Below, in pieces: positions 57,778 to 64,000 of a DNA stretch of 64,000 nt (position 1 is its first letter; every line of letters starts with the position of its first letter). The stretch comes from Clitopilus passeckerianus. Taxonomy: Eukaryota > Basidiomycota > Agaricomycetes > Agaricales > Entolomataceae. The position numbers and the translations under genes are program-made. The stretch spans positions 372,001-436,000 of the forward strand of contig CALYLX010000066.1 of NCBI GenBank assembly GCA_944990035.1, in the 5' to 3' direction. A model generated the notes under the pieces. The model was not told the origin of the DNA and ran no database searches. It saw only the letters and a list, made by a program, of their open reading frames with translations.

Positions 57778-60226
57778 TCAAGACTCCAAACGTTTGACAT
57801 CTTCCTTCAAATCCTCGGGAACAGGTGGCCCAGAGAAATGATGCTTTCCGTCTGAAAAGGATATATGAGATGCTGAAGGAGTGACGTAGAGCAGAGCCGA
57901 AGGGTGCATACCAATAATATACCAGACAGCACTGATCAAAGCAAAGCCCACGAACACCACAGGCGCATAATCTAGGAAGCGTGTTCCTCAGTCCCGACGG
58001 GGTTAATCACAAAGAGATAGAGTAATACTTACTAACTGACTCTGCAGTGACAGGGATCACCGCTGGCATCGAGAAAAGCACAATTTCAATCCCGATCCAT
58101 GCCAAAGCGGCACCATTCATGAACCATCCAAACCATCCCTTGAGTGGATACGGAGCATCTGCCATCTCTTTCCTCCCTCCAATCATAGAAATAGCAATCG
58201 GCATGGCATACGTCGCAGCCAAACACATAATAGCTACGCCGACGAAGGCGTTGAAGGCTGTCAATGAGCCGAGGTAGATGAGCCCGAGGAGAAGCTGGAC
58301 GAGGGTGGAAAGCATATGAGCATTGAGTGGGACGCCGTCTGCGGATGATTGTTTGACGTGCGCGAAGAAGCGGTGGAATGGGATGGCTTTGTCTCGGGCG
58401 AAGGACCAGGTTGTGCGGGATGCGGCACAGCAGATGGATATGGCGCAGAAGATGCCGACGCCGAAGACTAGGTTGTAACCTTAGTTACAGTTTAGATCAC
58501 CACGGAGGCGTGGACATACCGATAAACCACTGTTGTCAAACGTGATAAGATCGAGATGAGGCTAGTGGTACAGAAAGCAAAGGCTACTCACGATTCCAAA
58601 GCCCCCGATCGAGATCCCATGATGAGTGTGAACATTACTCCAATCGGTTGTCCTCCAGGCACTAGTGACGCAAATGATCCATACGTCAGTTTTCTCGTTC
58701 AAATCCACGAAAGCTAGCATTATCAACGTACCGCTAAGTAGAGTCTGGATGTCCGGCAGAGTGAAGACAATCGGAAGCAGGAAAGCCAGTCCGCTGACGG
58801 CACCAATTGGGACGGTATATACGATTGCTTGAGGAACCTGGATTGATGGATTGTGAACCTCTTCTGCCATACTTGTGACTGGGACGACATGTTCAGAGGC
58901 GGTAACTCGAGCTTAGGGAAGTGACCACGTACTCATCCCAATTGCAGCATAGGTATATGCTATAAAACGATGCGATAGTGAGCCTTTGGTTTCACTTGGT
59001 AGGAGAAGGAATACCTGGTGGGAGCAATCCAATGAAGAAGGACCACCCGGGAACCCAGCCTGAGCCACTGGGATCAAATTCACCTAGAGCAAACTTTGCG
59101 GATCGGCGACCTGATGCAGCCTTTGCAGAAAGTGCGACAAGGATGATTATAATTCCGAGGAGTGTCCAGACAGCGGAGGCAATCTGGCGAGGGTTTCGTC
59201 AAACCTAGCAGTGTGCCAAAGAAACAGGACTTACATCGAGGGCGGGAAGCCATCTGTTGAAGAACATAACGATGATGCTCACGAAAACGGTCACAGCCAC
59301 GAAGATGAGGTCTTGGTTCGAAGCAGATGAGAATAGCCTCGGGAGTTCATCTGATGGTTGACTTACAGGTTTGCCATGCCGTAGCCTCCCATTCAGGATG
59401 GAAAATTCCAACGCCAGCAACTATCAACTGTGCTGTACCCTTCACAGAGGGTTAAGACCATGTCTTGGCTGGAAAGAAGCATAAACTTACAAAGGTAACC
59501 GACAGACAAATGGTCCATACACCAATCAGATTCAACCACCCGGCAATCCAAGACAATACAAGCCGGTATTTAGGCGATGCCAACCGGTAACACCAGTAAT
59601 ACGCGCCAGCAGAAGTGGGATACTTTGAGCAGATTTCGCCCAACGAAAAGGCGATGGGCGTGGTTAGAATTGAGACGAGGAGCCATCTTATATTTGATAT
59701 CAGACTGTGGCTTCTTGCGTGCGGTTGCAGTTAAAAATACGCACCCCCATATGATAACGGCTGGACCTCCTGCGACTAAGGAAGTGCCAATTGGAGCGGA
59801 GAGTCCATATGCTAGATGGGGCGTAATGTCGTCATGGGATGTACAGTGGCTGGATGTGTGTGAAAAACATACGGACGGCCAGGATAGCTGATATCAAGGA
59901 AGAACATGAACATTTGGTTGGCCTATCGAACAGTGCACTTACCTAGTGTCACTAATGATGATAGAAATGTTAGCATAACATTGAGCAGACGCGTAAAACA
60001 GAGTACGAACTGAATAGAGCATGGGACAATCCACGAGTCTGTGTATAACATTCCGAATGTCAACCAGCTTCGGGCTCCCAGAGTGATATCTTACCCTGGA
60101 CAACTCTTGCTTGTATCCTAGCTTTTCTAATTTCTGAGCTGCGAGTGCATCTACACCGCCTGGTTCTGAGGACGTCGAGTCCCTTTTTTCGCTGGGGAAA
60201 GTAGAGGTCGATGGAGAACTAGCCAT
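57778..60226 (-). CDS. APC-family amino acid/GABA permease, copy 2
   Basis: Paralogue of the permease at 47072-49451, on the opposite strand. The start MASSPSTSTFPSEKRDST (an upstream in-frame ATG at 60259 is possible) is followed by AAQKLEKLGYKQELSR, APIGTSLVAGGPAVIIWG, LGEICSKYPTSAGAYYWCYR, LASPKYRLVLSWIAGWLNLI, VFVSIIVMFFNRWLPALD, MAEEVHNPSIQVPQAIVYTV, AISICCAASRTTWSFARDKA, YLGSLTAFNAFVGVAIMCLA, AVIPVTAESV, VVFVGFALISAVWYIIG and a soluble tail GPPVPEDLKEDVKRLES (stop 57778-57780). It is a plasma-membrane or vacuolar solute transporter; the substrate is not determined. About ten introns at positions matching copy 1. The reading frame looks intact. Confidence 0.87.
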
Positions 60227-60696
60227 GGTAGTCCACTTCCGAAGAGAAGGAAGGTTCACAGGTAGCTCAGACCTACCCCGCGATTTTTAAGTACAAAGGA
60301 ATCCGGCGTGACAGCGGTTATCATGAGCGCGTGTCATGGATAGGCTGAGAATCTCTGCCTCGAGTAGAAGCTCTCAGGCAGTATATCAGATCAGCCGAAG
60401 CTTCCATTCACTATCGGAGTGTCGTGACATCCCCGATAATGGACACCTTGTGAATTATTGGTCGGTTCAGCAACGAATTTGACGTGTATGGAGCCCAAAA
60501 GGCGACAGCAGAGCAAATATGTTAAAGTTCGTCCGAGTTCAAATAAAACTGCAATCTGAGGCAAAGATATGGTAAAAAGCAAGTAAAAGGTAAAGCCAGG
60601 CTGGAAATAAGGATGTTGTTTGGCAAATGACTCCAATACAAACAGAAAGATAGGCAGGAGTGCTTACCTAAGAATTTTCGTCCTTCCTGCCCACCA
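60227..60696. other. Divergent promoter region, permease 2 / NST1
   Basis: About 470 bases between divergent start codons. Nothing coding is supported. A short minus frame at 60391-60636 has a hydrophobic stretch but no family match. Confidence 0.45.
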
Positions 60697-63600
60697 ATGC
60701 CCTCGAATCGTACAGTAAACCCTCAACAACCACCGCCGAGCTCAGTATCCATTGGTAAAAAGCCAATGGCCTACCCACCACAGACTACAGCTCAGCAAGC
60801 GCCAGCTCAACAGCCAAAGAGTGCTAGAGCAGCATCGAAAGCCCCAGCATCCTATAACCAAGGGCAGCAGGGCCAACAGCACGGTGGACATCCAAATCCT
60901 AATCCATCGCCGCCAGCTTCTAATGCTTCTGGAGGTAATAAAGCCAGGCCAACAGCCGGAGGTTCTTCTGGTGCTCACAGCAGGAAGGAGCAGAACAAGA
61001 TCTGGAGCACAAGTACAACGGAAGAGCGAGAACGTATCAAAGAATTCTGGCTGGGTCTTGGAGAGGAGGAGCGAAGGAATCTGGTAAAGATTGAGAAGGA
61101 TACCGTGCTCCGGAAGATGAAGGAACAGCAAAAACATAGTTGTAGCTGTGCCGTCTGTGGTCGTAAACGGTGGGTCACCACATTTTCCTCCGCAATCATC
61201 ATCGGGTCACAGAGAATCGAATGCTGACGCTTTTGCTTTTTATCTCTTCCTGTCATCGTTTCATCAAATAATAGAAACGCCATTGAGGAAGAACTCGAGG
61301 TACTGTACGATGCTTATTACGAAGAGCTAGAACAGTACGCGAATTACCAGCAGCGATACGTTAATTCTGGTGGAACCCTTCCTCCTCCTCCCGGCCCTGG
61401 CCCATTTCCCGGCAGTGTCGAACTCGACAAGAATGGTCTCGTCGTCAATCATCATGCCTCCTCACGTGCCGCGAAGCAGAAACAACAGCAGCAATTAAAT
61501 GGTCGGAAAGCTGCTGTCACTGCGACACCCCCAGCACCTCCATCGCATCTTCACCACGGACAAACCCCTCAGCATACACACCCACAACATCAAGCGAAGG
61601 AGAGCGAGTTTGAGGATGATGAGGACGTAGATGACGAGGAGTACGAGGAAGAAGAGGAGGAATTTGAAGAGGAGGAGGAAGAGGAAGAAGAGGAGGAGGA
61701 GATAGAGGAGGAGGATCTAGCTGATGAAGATGATGACGTCCGGCAACGTCAAGTGGTAGGAAGGCGGAAAGGGACTAAGGCTCGTCGGGGACCTCCGAAC
61801 GGTCCACCTCCTGTCGTTCAGAAAGGCAAGAATAATCGGCCCGTCGACAAGACTCGAGATCCAGGGTTCTTTAACCTGAAAAACAGCTTGACTGTGACCG
61901 GTATGTTTCCAGTGTCGTTTGATGAAATTTCCGGCACAGCCTCATCTGTTTGCAGGTCCCGGTAATATTCTGACAGTCGCCGATGATCTCCTGAAGAACG
62001 ACGGCCAGAAGTTCCTCGAGATGATGGAGCAGCTGGCAGAGCGACGGATGCAGCGGGAGGAAGAAGCTGCTGGAGATGTTGAGGATGACAGCGATGAGGA
62101 AGAATACGATGAGCCCCGGCGGCGAGGAGAGGAGGAGGAGGAAGACGATGAAGAAGACGAGGAGGAGGAAGATGACGATGATGATGACGACGACGAAGAT
62201 GATGATGAGGAAGAGGTAATGTTTCGACCTGATCATGTCTCTTTAATCACCCTGATCTCTTACCTGGAAAAGGCTATGACGGAAGAGCAAAAGTCGGAAG
62301 AGGGGAAACGCATGTTCTCCATCTTCGCTGCCCGTATGTTCGAGCAGCGGGTTCTGCAAGCATATCGGGAAAAGGTTGCACAAGAGCGGCAGCTGCAGCT
62401 TCTCCGTGAACTGGAGGACGAGGACAAGGTGTCCAAAGAACGCGAGGCCAAAAAGCAGACTCAGAACCAGAAGAAGAAAGAGAAGAAGAGGTATATATGC
62501 GCCATCCATCAGGCATAAAAATACCCTTTGCTGATGTTTTTCCTCATTTTAGGCAGCAGAAAATGGCCAAGGACGAGGAAAAGGCCGCTCGGGCTGCTGA
62601 GAAGGCGCATGAGGAAGCTACTTTAAAGGCCAAGCAACTTGCTCAGGAAGAGGAGGCAAGGAAGAGGCGCGAAGAGGAGAAAGTCCGCCGGGAAGCAGCG
62701 AAGAAAGCTGCTGAGGAGGAAAAGGCACGGAAAGACGAGGAGAAGAAACGGAGGCAGCAGGAAGAGAAGGAGCGAGAGGCCGAACGCGAGAAGAAACGAA
62801 AGGAGAAGGAGGAGAAGGTCAGGGCTGAACGCAAAGAAAGGGTGGAGCGAGAACGTAAAGCAAGGGAAGAGAAAGAAGCCAGACTTGCGAAGGAGAAGGA
62901 GGAGAGGGCTGAACGGGAACGTATCGAGCGCGAGAGAGCCGAGAAGGCTCGCCAAGAAAGACTTGAGAAGGAGAAGGTTGAGAAAGCTGAACAAGAGAAG
63001 AAGCTTGCTCACGAGCGAGAGGAGAAGGAGAAGGAGCCGAGCGAGAACGTCTTGCACAACAGCAACGCGCTGCTCAGTCTCAGGCTGCCTCGAGTAGCAA
63101 CGGCAACGGCAATGGCAAGAATGCCTCGTCCACTCGCGCGACAAATGCTCGCAGCAATGCTGTCCCTTCAAGCTCAACTACTCAGGCTAGTGGTTCCCGT
63201 GCCCCTCAGCAGCAACCAGCTGTGAACGGTACTAACACCACTCCCAAGAAGAACGCAGCCAAGCCTCCTCCTGTCTCTCCTGTAACCGTTCCTCCGGCTA
63301 ATCAGCAGCCAATCCGTCCCCCTCAACCACCTCAACCTCCACGAGGGCCTCAGATGATCTCTCAGCCGCAAACGCCTGTTACTCCCCATCATCCTCATCA
63401 CTTGCCTCCGCTGAACCAGCCTCCGATGATGTTCCCTGGGCCTCCAGGCATGATGCCTCCAGCAATGTCTCCTCGAGTCCAGAACTTTGGACCTGTCGGA
63501 TACCCTTTCGGACCTCCCGGTATGCAACATCCTGGTCAAGGTGGTCTCGCTCCCTCAGCGCTGCCTCGTAACTTTGCCCCGGGTGGACCTGCGTTCGACC

Positions 63601-64000
63601 CTCATTTCGGTCGCGGTCTTGGAATAAGCAACAATGGTCCTAATGTACCACCTCCGCCTCCAATTGCTCCTATTGGACCCCCTAAGACTAAGTCCTCGGT
63701 GCCACCTTCGCCGTCGACACCAAGTGTGCTAACTCTTGCGCCTGGACAAGGCAGAAGAGGATCTCTTCTTACTGGCAGTCAAGAAATCGGACCCGTTTCC
63801 CGTCCTGCAGCGATGGCTCCCATCGCACGGCCTTCCAATTCGACAGGTGGTCCTGCTGAAACGAGCTCAGGCTCAGCATCGCCGACTAGACGATCTCCTA
63901 GTCCGAAAGGTCTTCTTGGATCATCTGCACTTGTTGATGACGACGATGAGGTGGTTGTTAACAGCGCACGTCGAGGACATCCAGGTGCTATTGGTATGGG
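60697..64000 (+). CDS. NST1: Stress response protein Nst1 (3' end outside window)
   Basis: Nst1 is a cytosolic protein linked in yeast to salt tolerance and P-bodies. The start [20 protein letters not shown] leads to a Gln/Pro-rich region, then the family core [68 protein letters not shown] and YANYQQRY. An acidic tract follows (61610-61735), then [20 protein letters not shown], a second acidic tract (62085-62217), [20 protein letters not shown] and a long Glu/Lys/Arg coiled coil (62560-63040). The part after 63045 ([20 protein letters not shown] and a Pro/Gly-rich tail to the window edge) lies one frame away, implying a missing base or an unusual intron near 63000-63040. Canonical Nst1 proteins have the same order, so identity is secure. 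Confidence 0.9.
61610..61735 (+). repeat. Low-complexity acidic (GAG/GAA) tract in NST1
   Basis: A run of GAG, GAA and GAT codons encodes nearly uninterrupted Glu/Asp ([19 protein letters not shown] and onward). Such tracts are typical of Nst1 but are prone to length change and alignment error. Confidence 0.8.
62085..62217 (+). repeat. Second low-complexity acidic tract in NST1
   Basis: GAG/GAA/GAC repeats encode [20 protein letters not shown] and neighbours. It forms the end of an exon just before a GTAATG donor. Confidence 0.8.

Noticed and set aside
61919..62217. Acidic tract as a tandem-repeat array of separate interest
   Set aside because: It is an in-frame low-complexity part of NST1, expected for the family.
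62243..63177. Long minus-strand leucine/serine-rich frames opposite NST1
   Set aside because: They are the complement of Glu/Lys-rich coiled-coil and acidic tracts, which always read as Leu/Ser/Phe-rich frames.

Overview
The window is nuclear DNA from a filamentous basidiomycete, most likely an Agaricomycete. Protein genes are broken by many short introns (mostly 50-65 nt, GT-AG with some GC-AG). The gene set is fungal: FES1, CHO2, ornithine aminotransferase, NEO1, DCN1, MPP6, NST1, a Zn2Cys6 regulator start, a GH115 xylan glucuronidase and GH18 chitinase-like proteins. Exons were assembled by hand from reading frame and splice signals. I recognised no rRNA, tRNA, CRISPR array or intact transposon.

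Layout. 1-8 kb: the 3' end of a GH115 gene (+), then minus-strand FES1, a seven-segment membrane protein and a proline/serine-rich protein of unknown function. 8-15.8 kb: a gene desert holding only a short Zn2Cys6 gene at 12.8-13.2 kb. 15.8-25.8 kb: minus-strand CHO2, ornithine aminotransferase and a DHHC palmitoyltransferase, the last divergent from a small plus-strand Pop8-like gene. 26-36 kb: sparse, with a possible 78-residue gene, DCN1, a proline-rich protein and MPP6 separated by long empty stretches. 36.9-43.6 kb: an unknown multipass membrane protein and the NEO1 P4-ATPase. 44-60.2 kb: an accessory-looking block of two PX-GH18 fusion genes, two paralogous APC permeases, a secreted glycosidase-like protein and a broken F-box gene. 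60.7-64 kb: NST1, running off the window.

Most genes are ordinary housekeeping genes of protein folding, phospholipid synthesis and flipping, arginine catabolism, palmitoylation, neddylation and RNA processing. The most unusual item is the PX-GH18 architecture: a phosphoinositide-binding PX domain without a signal peptide, joined to a GH18 domain that keeps its catalytic motif. It occurs twice within 11 kb. In the first copy the join lies inside one uninterrupted exon. The permease gene is also duplicated in this block, and the copies in each pair face opposite ways.

Several otherwise well-conserved genes (CHO2, the second PX-GH18 gene, NST1) need one extra base to stay in frame. This may mean assembly indels, gene decay or unrecognised introns, and it limits confidence in those models.
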